DNA of 64,000 nucleotides, from NCBI GenBank assembly GCA_024734555.1, contig JANPWX010000214.1:912669-976668 (forward strand), written 5' to 3'. Both the position numbers and the translations under genes were made by a program. Positions 36,339 through 49,879 of this stretch are shown here, piece by piece (position 1 is the stretch's first letter; each line of letters starts with the position of its first letter). The notes under the pieces are model-generated. The model searched no databases, was not told where the DNA came from, and saw only the letters and a list, made by a program, of their open reading frames with translations. The stretch comes from Trochalopteron elliotii. Lineage: Eukaryota > Chordata > Aves > Passeriformes > Leiothrichidae.

Positions 36339-37585
36339 AGCAGTAACATTCACACCTGAATATTTCTGTGAAGCAGAAATTTGACTACACTCCCTCAAGC
36401 ATCTCCCAGAAAAGCGATTCAACTGACTTGTATGTCTTTTAACTCAGTATAATAAGGGCTTTACTCTAGAGATGCTGATGCGTATTTACAGAAGTGAGAG
36501 CTCATATCTAAAATGTGAAGTGTAGGACTTTTACAGTTACTACCTTTATTAAGTATTAAAATTGCCACCTAAGATGCCTTTTGACTAATAACTTCTCTGC
36601 CTCAGGTTTCATGGTGAATGCATTTTTTCCTTTCTCAGTTCTTTATTCCACCTATTGCAATTCATGTACTTCATTGTGTTGCACAAGATAGTTCAAAAGT
36701 GTCATTCTGTGCATGAAGACTATTTTACAAGATTTTATTGACTTCATCATGCCTTTAGTCTTGGTCAGATATGCTGCTACCAAATTGAAAGCATTATTTT
36801 GATTTAATGCCACAATTGAAAAGTTTCAGCTGAAGTTCTGTGTTGTGTTGCAGAGCTCATTACCCACTCTTCCAAACAAAGGTTTAGCTCTCAGAATGTG
36901 CTGAATTGCTGTGCAGGTCAAAATGAACCTTTTCAAGACACTGTCGATCCACAATTGAAAGATATCATGGTTCTGGTATGTCATGTAGCCATAGATCTGA
37001 CCTGTTTAATGTGCTGAATTTTAATCAAGACAAACCAATGCCAGGCAGGTTTGAATTTCTGCATGGTATCTCTTTCTTCTAAGACACAAACAAGTATAAA
37101 AATTACAGCGTTCTCCTGAGCTTATATTCTTAACTAAATCTCATTAAGCACAGAAGTTTAATGTTAGTCAGACAATTATTCAGTTATGATTTGATTTTTG
37201 TAACATGTCCAAGTAGACACTTTTTGTAACCACTATCATCTTCGAGAATACAGATCTGACAATTCTGAAGAAGACTTGTACAGAAAAACAGAGAAAATGT
37301 TTAGGACAACACAGAAAGCCAGTTAATGCATGAGTGCTGTAGACTCTAGACTCCTTCCTTTATAGATTGTGTTTGAAAAAGTTTGTGAATTTTACATACT
37401 GTATTAGCTGTGAAAATATTCTTATATTCTGTATTGAATATAAGTGTTCTTAGAAACTTTCCAAGGGAAACCAATGCAAAGTAAGTAGCTGTGTATCAGT
37501 AGCTTTTCTCTGAACTGTGAGAGGCAGATTGTTACTAGCTGCAGATTCCCATAAACTAATAAAGAAACATTAGGAATACTTGTTA
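36339..37585 (+). other. PRTFDC1: Probable PRTFDC1 3' UTR
   Basis: A non-coding AT-rich extension of the last exon. The first canonical AATAAA after the stop is at 37558-37563, followed about 40 bases later by a GT-rich stretch (TTGTTTGTTTTACTG). That predicts cleavage near 37580-37590 and a UTR of about 1.2 kb. A second AATAAA at 38133-38138 could give a longer form. A weaker ATTAAA sits at 36555-36560. The end is inferred, because no transcript evidence is available. Confidence 0.55.
37558..37563 (+). promoter_or_regulatory. Candidate polyadenylation signal of PRTFDC1 (AATAAA)
   Basis: First canonical hexamer downstream of the stop codon, with a T/G-rich downstream element at about 37598-37615. 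Choice between this and the AATAAA at 38133-38138 is uncertain. Confidence 0.5.
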
Positions 37586-38833
37586 CATTGCACAGTTGTT
37601 TGTTTTACTGCCTCAGCATATTTTGCACATCCTATAAAAACTTTTAAAATATGCATTTACCTGGTAATCCAAACATACCATATGTTTGTATTCTGTAGTT
37701 GGTAAGCTATTGATATTTGGATAAAATCCATGATGTTAAGGGAATGAAAAAGATCAAAGAATTAAGGTGATTGCTAGAGAAATGCCTTAGCTGATCTCTA
37801 CTCTTTTAACTTGTATTTTAAAAGAGTTCTGTTGAAAAACTTTCCCTCAGAGGAAATGTCTTCTGTTTTACAGAATAATGCTCTTAGAGACCCTGAAAGA
37901 AGCTGCTGAAGAATTTCATCCCTTTTTGTTTGATGAGAATGATAAAGTTTTTCTTAATGCTTCTGACTGCTATGGATTTAGCAGTAATGACACATTGTAC
38001 AGACTGACATGCTTAGACCAAGGCTTAGTCCAAGACATCCATTAGGTTATTTACTTTTTTTCCTCTCTTCTTAAAAAATCACAGTTCAATTCTTGCTACA
38101 CCCTGCTATAATTATCAGCTTTCAGCAACGACAATAAAAATTTAGCGAGTTAGTGCAAAATCAGTGTGAAAATATGAAGTACTGTAGATACACATAATTC
38201 AGACAGTGTTAAAATTGTTTAATTGGAAGACTCAGATTATTAAAATTTACATGCTTAAAAGAAAAGACCAAATTTCTAGAAAATATGAGAACTGGAATGT
38301 TTCTTCAAATTCCATTTCCTTCTGTTGTCATACTTTTAACATTATGAAAAAAGACCATATAGATTTCACTAGTGAATTTGCATGTGGAATTATTTTGTGA
38401 ATAAGGGAGGTGTTCTCTTCTAATGTCATATTTGAATTTTATACCAATATGTATCTGACCATCTCCAGGTATCTCAGCTGCCATCCACATTACTCTTTGC
38501 TTGAAGCACTTTCACCTTTTTTAGGTGGAAATATTAGCTTTCAATTACTTTAATAATCAGACTCCAAAATATCATTACTGTAACTAAGGGAACAGTTATC
38601 ATACATGTATGACTGATTAATACTGGGCGTAGTCTCTTTGGTGTGCTCAGAAAATTTATTGTCTTGTGTTTTGGTAATATTGTTGATTCCACTCCTTTAA
38701 CTAAAAGGCCACCAAATATTTTTTCAGTTGTGGTTGCATGCTATGACCCACAAAGCTATGTTTGGGTTTTTTTAATCAGTTCAGCAACATCTGTTACTTA
38801 AGAGGAGAAGTTCTTTCAAAGCCATTTTCATTA

Positions 38834-38869
38834 TTTTCATTGGACATTATGTTTTCATTGGACATTGTG
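38834..38869. repeat. 18 bp tandem duplication (two copies)
   Basis: TTTTCATTGGACATTATG is followed directly by TTTTCATTGGACATTGTG. One mismatch, so a fairly recent local slippage. Confidence 0.9.
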
Positions 38870-39292
38870 TTTATGGGCAGCCTTCCATTTTTATCTCAAG
38901 TTTTCTTCTTGTGCACTTAACACCAGCATCTTTTCCCCACTTGTTGAATACAAATTAACATGGACAGTAATTTTGTTTAAACTGACATAAACGCTTATCA
39001 GCCATCAGGTCTTAGACTTTATTCAGTCCATTTATGTCTGATTCCAAAATATCCAGAAGTGATTTTCTGAAGACAAGATCAAACTAGGAAGAATAATTCC
39101 TGCACTTTAGCTAACTGAATATAAATTAGGATTTCATGTTGCAAACCAGAGATATGGTCTGTAATATCCAGTAATTCCTGCCTAAAAAAAATAGAATTTA
39201 AATAGTCTAAAAGGTCTGTAATTAAGATATTTTTTCAATTGAATCAGCTGCTGCACTCCTCAAGTTAGCACTGAACAAAGTAGGAAAGTATC

Positions 39293-39314
39293 TGATTGAT
39301 TGACTGATTGATTG
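39293..39314. repeat. TGAT microsatellite
   Basis: About five TGAT units with one interruption (TGAC). Confidence 0.85.
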
Positions 39315-41597
39315 CAATTAGTGTTATATTTCTTGACCATGTTAAGTTAATCCTCGAAGTGTTACTAATAAATTTGTATAATGTAAAATTCCAACACTTC
39401 CCCCAAAATACAATACTAACTGTATGTGATATTCAGCTGCAGAATGGTTTCTGATCTGTGAAAGTATCAAATCATCACAATTTATACACAGTAAAATGCT
39501 TAACTTTGAGATGTACTTAGGTCATGAGTCATCACTACTGATCTATGGTAAGAATAAGATTTATTTAAATACAAATATTGGCAATTCTAAATTTTAGTAT
39601 TTATTTATATTGAAGAAGAAAAAGGCTGAATCAGCTTCACTGCATATCTTGCATTTTGATTTTCTCAGATAATATAGCAGTGAAAACCCCTATTGTAATC
39701 AAACTTGTTACACATGCAAACTGTAATTGATTCTGCCTTGAAAACCTTAATTTTCAGTTTCAGTTAAAAATGAGAGTCTCAAAAGAAAACCATTTCAGGG
39801 TTGCATAGCAAGAGACAGAAGGATTCCTTGCTCTTTTGTAAAACTATCATATTTGGGGATGCTTTTTCCTTCTTTTACCTTTTAAATGTTTTCCAAAACT
39901 TCTCATCGTCTAAATAGAAAGATCTGAGATTAATGCAGTATCTCAGTGTACTGGGAAAGGTATCCTAAATTATTCTTCTCTTTAAATTGGAGGGAGACAT
40001 GTAGATACATAAGTTAATGTAGGTGTGTGTTACCTCAGTTGAGTCTTCCAAAAGTTAGCTCTGGCTGTACCCTCCACATGACAAAGGTGTCTGAATCAGC
40101 CTCTTCCTGTGCTTGTCTCAATGACCCCATTTGAAACCTCAGAGGTGAGAGAAGCACCGTGTCAGGTGCTTTAGCCATCCTTTCAAAACATTGAAAATAT
40201 AGTGGAGGGAAAAGAAAAGCTTGTATCCTAATTTCATACACTTTTCACAGTTACTTTTTTAATGCTACACACCTTCCTCTGGGAAGGCAGCTTTGTACAG
40301 CTTTCCCAGTACCTGGCTGAAATATTTGAAGCAGTAGGGAATGGCTGCTGTGCTTGCCAGGGATATTCAGAGCAGTGACAGCACCACAGCAACACTTGGA
40401 CAGCTAGAAAAGTTTGGGCACAAGCCATAAACTACACTGTGGGATTATTTTATACTGTTAAAAGGATAATTATTGGTGAAGAAACAGCAATATTATGCAC
40501 TTAAAAATTATTAGAAGGGAAAGAGACCCCAAATAAGGAAGGCAACACAAACAGATTGAGGAAAGGTTGTTCTTTATTTCGCAGAAAACACACAAAATTT
40601 TTTAGAAGGGAAACAAGGAGACATCAGTTGTGGGTGAGGCTCTGTAAGCCCTTTGAAGGCTGTCAGCTGTAGTTTGGATGCTTGTGCTGTTACGCAGAAC
40701 TGGCTGACCCTGCCTTCCTTTCTGTCAATAAACCAGTGCTTGGTTTCTTTGTACCTTCACATGAACACATGTGTATCCGCAGCTGAACTTTTCACTGCTG
40801 CCAGCAGTTGTTTTGGAACACCAAGGGGTTTCCAAATGCAGAAATTTAGACTCAATTAGTTAAATACTTGCTGTCAAGCCTTGTTCCTTCTGCTGCCGCA
40901 TGGAGCAATGAACTACTGACAAACTATTGGAGTGTGCAGTACAGCGATTTATGTCTAATACTAAGTTTTGGATACTGTTCAGAGGATGACCTTTAGTTTG
41001 TTTCAGGAGTGGCATGAAAGTTTTCCTCTGTTTTTCCATAGCAGAAAGAGACAAAAATTTCTTGTAGTACTGTAGTTCTAGAAGTCTGTCTTCAACCTGC
41101 ATGATTGGGCCTCTGATAATGGTAAGAAAGTGTTGTTTCTAACCATGACACAAAATTTCATTAAATTAACTCATTACTGCATGTGTTCAAAAATCCATTG
41201 TTCCTACTGCTAGTAGAGCTTTGTACATTTATCTGTGCTGTTAAGTCATGAGGTTACACAAGGGACAGCTATTGCTGGAAGACATATGTTATGCCTTCAT
41301 AGCTATTGAATTTGCATAGAAAAACATTGGAATTTAGCTAAGATGTTTTGGAAGCAATGCCAGAAAACAGAGTTATCTTGAAGTGCCTTTTCTCAGCAAT
41401 CTTCCATTTTCCTAATCTTCTAGAAGTATTAATATCTTTTCTTCAGATTTCTTATCTACAGTTACACATTGGTTTTATACTCCATCACAATGTCTTTTAA
41501 CCAAGTCCTTGCCAGTCCTGTAGTTTTAAAGGACATTCACAAATGCTTGTTATTTACCAGGAAACTTCAGCCCTTTTTCTGAAACATTAAAGAGCAG

Positions 41598-41698
41598 ATT
41601 TTCAAAGGTGCTTATGCATCCAAGAAAATTTTATGGGATTTTACCTGCTTGGGTAGGTGCCTAGTTGCATCCTCCAGTGGCCTGTACCTTTGAAAATG
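41598..41698. mobile_element. MITE-like element with terminal inverted repeats
   Basis: ATTTTCAAAGGTG at 41598-41610 is mirrored by TACCTTTGAAAAT at 41685-41697, enclosing about 75 bp that contains TTATGCATCCAAG and GGTAGGTGCCTAGTTGC. The TTTTCAAAGG...GCCTA theme is a familiar old non-autonomous DNA-transposon pattern of amniotes, but I cannot name the family with certainty. Confidence 0.5.
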
Positions 41699-44600
41699 TT
41701 TCTTGCCTAATCTGAATAGACTGGGAAAATATGCAGCAACATATCTTGGAATGGAAACAGGAGGATATCACAACAAAAAGAAGAGGCAAGCACAACCATG
41801 TCATTCTTTCATGTGGGCATGAATATCTTTTTGTCTTTCTGAATCATGCAAGCGTTTAATTGATTTATTTGTTTGGGTTTTCATGAGAGTTACTGTAGCA
41901 GTGTTTCTGCTCTTAGGAAATTTGGAATGCAGTGAGAGTGCTCAAAATTTAGCTTTTGGAAATAATAACTCAGCATAAACATTAGCACAGAGAGACAGAA
42001 AACAGATCAGCTACAAAGGAATATTTAAGAACAGTAGCAGAAGAGTCAAGGAGAGTGAAAAATGAAGTGTCATAAAAAAACCTTAAGCCATAGAGTATTG
42101 ATTGGAGTGGATCCACCAGTGGGTGTACAGGCAAGATATTAAAATTAGTTAAATATGACTTGCTGAATGAGTGTGGAGATGGGAGCTTTCTGCTGAGAGC
42201 CAGTTTGGTCCTGGGCCCACTTGTGCCATATGGGAAAGAAAACCATAATAAACTGAAATTGTTTATCTTCCTTCAGAAGCATTTCACATAATAACATGAT
42301 GCTATTAACTGAGTTCAAGCTTTTAACTACAAACACCCAACTGAAGCTTCCAGTACTAGTTTGCCTAAACTGTAGACAAGACAGTCTCAGCCCTGTAAAG
42401 TCAATCTCAATCTCTGTTTTAAATTTAATCACATACTAGATAACAACGTTACTCCATCTGTATATATTTCAGTGTTGTTTCTCACAGCCTTTCAGTCCTA
42501 TTTTCTGACATTTTAAGGTCTTTCCATCTCAAGATTTGCCCCTATTCCTTACATCTTATTTTTTCCCAATTCCTCTTAGCATATTAACCAATTTACAACC
42601 TCAGCAGATGCTGGGAGAGAGATGAAGAATGATTTGCAGACACTGCTGAGTTTGCAATCCTAAGACAAAACAAAACCCACAAAGTGCTGAGATACTCTGT
42701 TGAGTGGCAGTCATTGGTCCTTCATGGGAGATTTTAAGAAAAGTAGCAAAAATTTAACTTTAGGGGGGAAAATCTCTGCTTTGTATCCAGAAGTTTCAGA
42801 GTGCAGGTGACAGGCTTGCAAGGCATGGAGGGCGGATTTTGTGTCACCACCACTGTCCAGTGTGGTTTTGTTTGCTGCCAGAGCTTAGGCTGCAGCTGGG
42901 GCTGGAGGAGGAATCCAGCCACTGCGGCACAAATCAGCACAACAAACATCCTCCTTTGCTGCAGCTTTTCTAGCTCCAGCACTCAGACAAACACAGAATA
43001 GGGTTTACCCCGGTCAGCTCTGGCCCACTGTTGATTCTGTCAGGCCTCAGCCACATCTCACAGCAGTCTAGCCAAAATATGCCTCAAAGTATTTTAATAT
43101 TTCCCCCACACAAGTCACAAGCTGGAGTCCAAAGCTAGCAAGTGTTTTCCTGATTATGGCGCATTTATTTATAGAAAAAGAGTCAAACATAAAAACACAT
43201 TTCTTATGCAAAAGAAGGGAATCAAGGCACATCATGGCACTGCCACAGGCAGGTCTGAAGTCTTTGGTTGGGAACAGATTTGTCATGGTTATTTTCCATC
43301 CCTTAAACTGTGTTTAGACTGTCTCAACTTCAGCAGTCTCTGAGACATGTAAATTATTTTATGCAGAAGGACAGCAGTATTTTGTGAAGCCAAAATAGGT
43401 TGGGAAAACTGTATGTAAAGTTACTCAGGAAGGAATGCATGCTCTCAGTGTTTGAATGGCACACTCACTCCACACATACAAGCCCCGTTCCTACAGAGGA
43501 ACACAGACCTAGTGACTATCACTGCTCATGCACCCCAAGTTAAGCCCCTACAGAGTCTGAGCAAGACTGTACCAGCAGACTTTTGCTAGTATAGGTGTAC
43601 CCATGAATATAGTATCATTTCCAACATGGATGTTATTCCAAACAATCCTTTTCCCTCCTTTAATGTAATGGCATCGGCATAAAATTAGGAATGGTGGGAC
43701 TATTGTTAACTACAAGAAGGTAAATTTTGAGCACAAAATTTAATATATCACAAAATGTGATGGGAAAGCCGCCATGCAGCTTGAAGTAAGGATCACCACA
43801 AGTTAATTTACCAATGTTTTCTGGAAGTCTCTGCTGTTGACATAAATCTTCATTACCTGAGGAGATAAAGGCACATCTCAGTTCTTCTCCACCATCATTA
43901 GGCAGACTTTCCAAATTCACAATAATTTACAAGGGTGATTTCTAGTAAAGCAAAAAGACTAGAATATAAACTCTTGTTTATGAATCACAACAATCATCAC
44001 AGAGCACAGCTGCTTTATTCTCCTCTGTAGTTCACCTGCCTGTGAATTCCAAGGTTTTCTCCCTTGAGGTTCCTCATGACCAACCTGGCCTGCCTAAAGC
44101 CACAGTTTCATCCACAGCCATTATCCTGACAGAGCCAGAACCTTTGTGTCTTCCACCTTAATTTGCTAAGAGAAACCCTTTCCCAGCCAAAGCATTAAAC
44201 TATGTAAAATTATTATCATTTATGTAGCACAGGAGTGGCCACAAAGTACTGGGTATCAGCACAGCCTATGGGGTAACAGGCTTGGGTTGAACTGGAATGG
44301 GGATAGTGGTATTTTACCCTGCCATTTTTGGAAGGGCTGGGCTGGGAGGATGAGAAGGACAATCACAGTCTTTGGTTTATGCAGCAGCCAGAGCACCTGG
44401 TCAGAAGCACAGTGTTCCCTGAGAGCTCAAAGCCTCTCGTGGCAGCTCCCAATGTCAACCAGCACCCTGCTGAGATCTGGTATTTTCCAAGCTCAGCTCC
44501 CAGTGTTAGAGCAGATGGGATCACAGTTTAAAATTGTAAAGGTGTAGGAGTTAGCTTTTCACCGAGAACTAGCACTAAATAAAAAATGTCGTCACACTAC

Positions 44601-47159
44601 CTTTATAAACATCCCTGGCCTTCTCCTGAGGGTTTGTGCTGCTCTCCCTGGCTGCTGTTGCTACCTTGGTTCAGCTTCTTTCCAGAACCAGTTTTTCTCA
44701 CCCTCCACTGGCTCTCACTCTTGCCTGAGACTGCTTCATAAGTGTGTGTTTTACAGCTCAAAATTATCATTCCTAACCTACCATTCCCTCCCAGCTTGTA
44801 GCTACAGCTGAAATAATAGATTGAGTGGGAAAAAGTTATTTTGAAAATTGAGAAAGTAGGTGATTTCCATGTTTAGGTTTAATCAAAATTATAATATCAA
44901 GATATGCGAAATACTAAGGCACCAAGGCCTGGCTGATGTTCTCTGTTGCTGTTGAAAGAAACTGCAGCCTTCACTCCTTCAGACAGTTTTGATATATAGG
45001 GAAATATAGTGTCCTAGTAGGTAATACTGTAGTTATCATAAAACTGAGAGCTAACAGATAAAGATCTTCCAAATGGTAAATAATTATTTAAGAATTTAGA
45101 GTTTGGAGAGATTTTGGCCTTTTTGAAAATTCTCCTTTTCCCTGACACACTTTGCAAAAGTCTCTCACCAGCTTATTTTCAAGTGTCTTCTAATTAGTCA
45201 TTCCAGGAAAAAACACATTTATGAATTGTTCTTTTGTCTATATGTTCACCTAAGGTGAAAAATCTTGGGCAGCTGCCATCACTCTTCTGAGTTCATTAAT
45301 TTCAAATTTTCTCTGAAAGATAGTTTTAAAATAGGCAACTAAACATTCAGGTGTCACTATCTGCATTAATTGCTGTTTGAAAGATAAAAATAATTCTTAT
45401 TTATGTATAATGTTTCTATAATAATAGTTGTTAGTAGAAATGTGGACATAGAAAAACAGCTCAAAAAAAATCATTTTTTTCTATCCCTGTTTTGATTAAG
45501 TCTCAGCTAACAGGTGTTTATCTATTTCTCATATTCTCAGTCATTTTCCAGAATTCTAACAGAACTTCTGTGTTCAGTGTGTTAGGTCAGTAAATTTAAG
45601 TCATAGAATTCCTGCCTTATTGCATATCAAGTGTGCTTCATTAGCACTACTTTACTGACCTTAGAAATTCCAGTTAAGGGAAACCTCACAAGTCTGGTTT
45701 TAATTTAGGATTCTCACTTTCCCTCCTTCCAACAAGTCTGTTGTGAAGGTGGCAATGCAGATTGCTCATCCAAATTAACTTTCATGCTGCCCTCCTTTGT
45801 GCTTTCCACAGCAGGTCAACAGGTCTTATTTCTCCCGATACATCTTGTGTGTGTTCACAGTGGATCACATTTGAGTTCTGAATTATCTCAGCAACTACGG
45901 AATTGTTTCCTCTTGCTCCAGTGACATTTTATGGCACTATAAGGCAGCCTTGAAGTAAGAACAACTGGCTTTAAAGGAATATCCTTCATCATTTCAGCCC
46001 TTCCAGCCATGACAATAGCATAGAATATATGCTGGGCCTCATCTGAGTTCCTGCCGCAGATTTCTGTGGCAATGCCAGAGATTGCTGATCTGCTTTCCCC
46101 AGTGCACTGCAATCAGGAGCTACCTCTGCAATCCCAGGTTTGCCTTCTGGACTGGGCAGGCACCTGCACAAGCTTCACAAGCTGCTGAGACTCCCACCTT
46201 ACTGCCACCCTTGGGACTGGTTCTACACACAGGCACAGCACAATGCCAGACTACAGTGTGATGTCGTGGGCCTCTCCTACTAGTTTTGATTATTTGCAAC
46301 ACCTGGAGAAACTTCTAGAAGCCCTACTTCTGAATTAAGTCTGCTCCGCCTGTGCACCAGCTTGCTCCTCTCTGTCTCTATAGATCTGTCAGTCTTTTCG
46401 AAAACAAGAACTTTTTTTCCTGACAAAGCCAGATTCTTGGCACATTCTTCCAGCATTCCTTTGAACATCCAGTCAGCAAACAACATCACAAACACTTGCC
46501 TGCCCCCTCATTGTTTCCTGACCCTGATTTATGAGAGGTCAGTGTGATAGATGTTTAAACTAACCACAGGCTCAGTTTATGCCAGGCCATTCCATCTGAG
46601 CTTTCATGTCATATTAGTTACAATTCTTTTAAATTCTGTTGCAATTAAAATCAAAAGCAACAGCTGTATGCTTTCAGCTCCCACCCAAACATCAGGTATT
46701 GCTGAAGGCTATACCCCACCCCTCTTCTCCTTTCTGGATATCATCTTCCCTTCTATATCTTCATATTTTCAGATCAGTCTAGAAAAACATGGAAGCTCAT
46801 CTAATTGGGTGGAGAGACAAGCACAGTGACATCCAAGAGAAAAGTACTGCATTAGATAAGACTGTTGCAGGTTGGTCCTTTGCAGATATGTCTGAGATGG
46901 CTTTCACAGCACAAATACAGGATGTGGACAAGAACACAGATTTTCTGTTTCAAAAATTGAGAAATTACAGGCCTGATTTTAGAGATATGTATAAGGGCTA
47001 CTTTCAAGGTGTTAGGGAGTTTGCCACAACAAATGAAACCAAGGTTCTGCAGGGGTTGAGGTGACCAGGCTTTTCATCCCCAGCAGTGGCACCACACATG
47101 GCAAAGTGTCCTGTTCAGCAGCAGCACCCTAAGGGGATGCCCCATCATTGGCCTGCCAG

Positions 47160-47560
47160 GTGTGCTGGGGTTTAGCTAATTGGCCCCTTGCTTAACAGGT
47201 CAACTGCTAGATCATACTCTGTTTGCAGCACCTTGGCCTCTTCCTATTCCTACTCTCTTTTTCCCCCACTGCATTTCTTTTGTTGTCTTCCTTTATCTTT
47301 TGTTGTATTTCTAGTTTTGCTTTGTCTTAGTTTTGCTGGAACCAGCAGCCTTCTGCCGGACTCTCAGACTGAAGGATCTGCTGCACTTCCTTTCTGGTCT
47401 CGCAGGACTGCTGCTGAAGCTTCTGGCAGAATTTCTTTCTTGCAGCTTTTTTTTCCCCCCAGACTCTACTGAAATAACTGTTTGCCTTTCCAGTAAGAGA
47501 TGCTGCATTACTTCCAGGAGCAGGTGGTTCTTGTTTCAGAAATTCCTGTCAAGAAACTGA
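47160..47560 (+). mobile_element. Possible LTR remnant
   Basis: Starts near TGTGCTGGGGTTTAGC, runs into a long T/C-rich section (about 47240-47330) and then into a GC-richer CTGGAACCAGCAGCC...CTGCTGCTGAAGC section. This order resembles some avian ERV LTRs. No clean 3' CA end, polyadenylation signal or target duplication was defined. Confidence 0.3.
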
Positions 47561-49879
47561 AGCATGTGACATCTTGTGAATCACAGATTCTTGCTGTCTG
47601 TCCTGACAGTTTCTCTTATCTTTCTGAGCTGAAAGCTGATTCTTAAAATGGATAAGTAAGTGATATTGCATACTACAGTCCAGCCAAATAATATCAAGAC
47701 AAATGGCTTAGGTGGAGTCACTGCAAAAGGCAGAATTAGAAAAGATCACTTGATGTTGGTCTAGACAAAACATTTATATTTGTACTATTGCCTCCCAGAT
47801 TAATTAAAAATTACATAGCCTTACAGCTCCTAAACCAGTTTAAAATCTCCTAACATTTTATAATCCCTGATTTATTTTCTTCTTCAAAAAGTTCAGCTTG
47901 AGATCCTATCTGCTGTTTTGCAGCCTTCCTGACAACAAGAGTGCTGGTGACCCTAGCCAGCTACCAGGCACTTCATCTTGTTCCAGAACAACTGAAAATG
48001 TACCACCTTAAACTGGGCAATCTGTCCAATGAGAAAAAAAAAAAAGCATAAGGGAAAAAAGCAAGAAGTTATAGAGAAAACTAATTTTTAAATATGTATT
48101 ACAGAAGGTTATCTATGGCAAGAGTAGATATAGGGTTTAAACTTCTAAAATTCAAAATCTGAATGTTTTATACATTTTAAAATGTATCTTTGGGCTCGGA
48201 TGTCTCTGGCTAGGGTCAGTCTATTTGGCATTATCTGAATTGAACTAGCTGAAAGGAGATTCTGCTGTCTCCAGACGAGTTCTTCCAGTTTCTATCCCTA
48301 GCCGTCACATAACAACAATAACTTTACACTTAGCTCATGAAGATATGCCAGAGAATTTTCTTCCACACCTCGCTGCAGTCCAGATGGGCTGGAAGGCAAT
48401 GCAGTGTCCCAGGAACAGCCATGCCTGAGCCCATAACAACTTTTTGTCCTACTTAGTATCTGAATGTTCTTGTTTTCACTTGTGTGCAAAGGACAAGAGC
48501 CTGGAGCTTGTGCGTGTGCTGTTGAAGTGGCCCCTGATAATGTCAGTGCCACGGAGTTACAGTCATTATCCTTGATAGAAGCAATGTTCTCCTGCTGCCT
48601 CCTCAGTGGATTCATGGCGAAAGAGGAAATGGAATATTTGTAGGTGCGAGGAGCAATGCTTTCCAAGGATACTCTAGTCTCTCCCACCTTAAAAAATCCT
48701 GTCCCTGACTCCAGTTGTCCATCCAGGTGCTCACTCTTCCTTGCTGAGGGCCTGCTCCTTGAGCAGCACATCATTGCTCAGAGTTTTCTTCTTCAGTTCT
48801 GATCCAACTCTTCCCTGACTCGGCTTCTGCCACCTGGGCTCCACTGAATCAGTGTACTTGGCTCGTGATATCCATAAAGTTCAGAACTGGAGGCAAGGTG
48901 AGTCTTTCATTCTAATTTTAAACTGCCACTTTAAAAACATTTTAAACTGTTTTGTGTAAAACTCAAGTATATTAAAGACAGAGGCTTGTGGGGAAAGGAG
49001 AAGGAATTGTGCATCTCTCTCAGAAGCTTCCTTATGACAAGGGCAAAGAAGGAATAGACTGTTCTATTGACACTGCATTTTAGACTGAACTTCCAGAACG
49101 CCCTGCTGTCTGCTGAGGGTCCCACAAAAGCCCCTATTGATTTATTTTTAGCTAATACTACCTTTCTCCTCTGGTTTGTCTCCTATTTTCAAAGGATTTG
49201 CTCAGGTTAGTCTCCATTCTTTCATTTGGCTTCCAGGGTTTCTATTTCTGCTTCCACGTTTAATCTTTCTTACAAGGTGTTAAGGGTTCCTAACTCTTTT
49301 TCAGCATTTTCTGCAAATTCAAGAAATAGCTGTATTCAATCACCTTGTCTTCCCTTTCTGTACTTTGCCTCTGAAGGATCTCATCATAAATACCATTTTG
49401 GCAGCTTTCTCCATGCTTATGATTCACCAGCTTTTCTCCTTCCTATTTGTCACATTCAGATATTTATGGTAATCTTTTAATGCCACTCCACTAAACACAT
49501 TTTTCTTGCAACTCTTGGGCTTCTGTGTCCTCTCATTATAGGAACCTGATTTTGGTTTCTCACATCCGTTACTCCCACCTTGTACCACTTATGTTCCCAT
49601 AGTTCTGATATGGGTAGGAAAGTGGTGATGGGTTGTGTGGGGTCACCAGTCACTGTAACCTAAAATATATGAGCAAGTCTCAGGGAGGTTTGGTGAATGG
49701 AAGTAGATTAAGTCTTGAAAACATCCTTTAAGACTAACTTGTACTAGCCTTTACTCATTTTTTTTGTTGTTTTTTCTCTTCATTTGAGAAAGTGGACAAT
49801 ACATATCAAGCCTACCAGATTTTTCTGAAGACAACTGTATCCAGCTGTGAAGGTGTAAACACAAAAGAGAGGGGTTGAG

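Larger units (their letters stand above)
37586..49879. other. Intergenic DNA downstream of PRTFDC1, first half
   Basis: No exon with family resemblance on either strand. Small items: hairpin CAAACATA-CCA-TATGTTTG at 37670-37688, an 18 bp tandem duplication at 38834-38869, a TGAT microsatellite at 39293-39314, a MITE-like element at about 41598-41698, an LTR-like segment at about 47160-47560, and a 158-codon open frame on the - strand at 48298-48774 with no recognised family. A T/C-rich block lies at about 49200-49620. Confidence 0.75.

Noticed and set aside
46789..47064. 91-codon open frame as an exon
   Set aside because: Protein-like composition but no domain recognised, and no supported acceptor or donor that would join it to a neighbouring gene.
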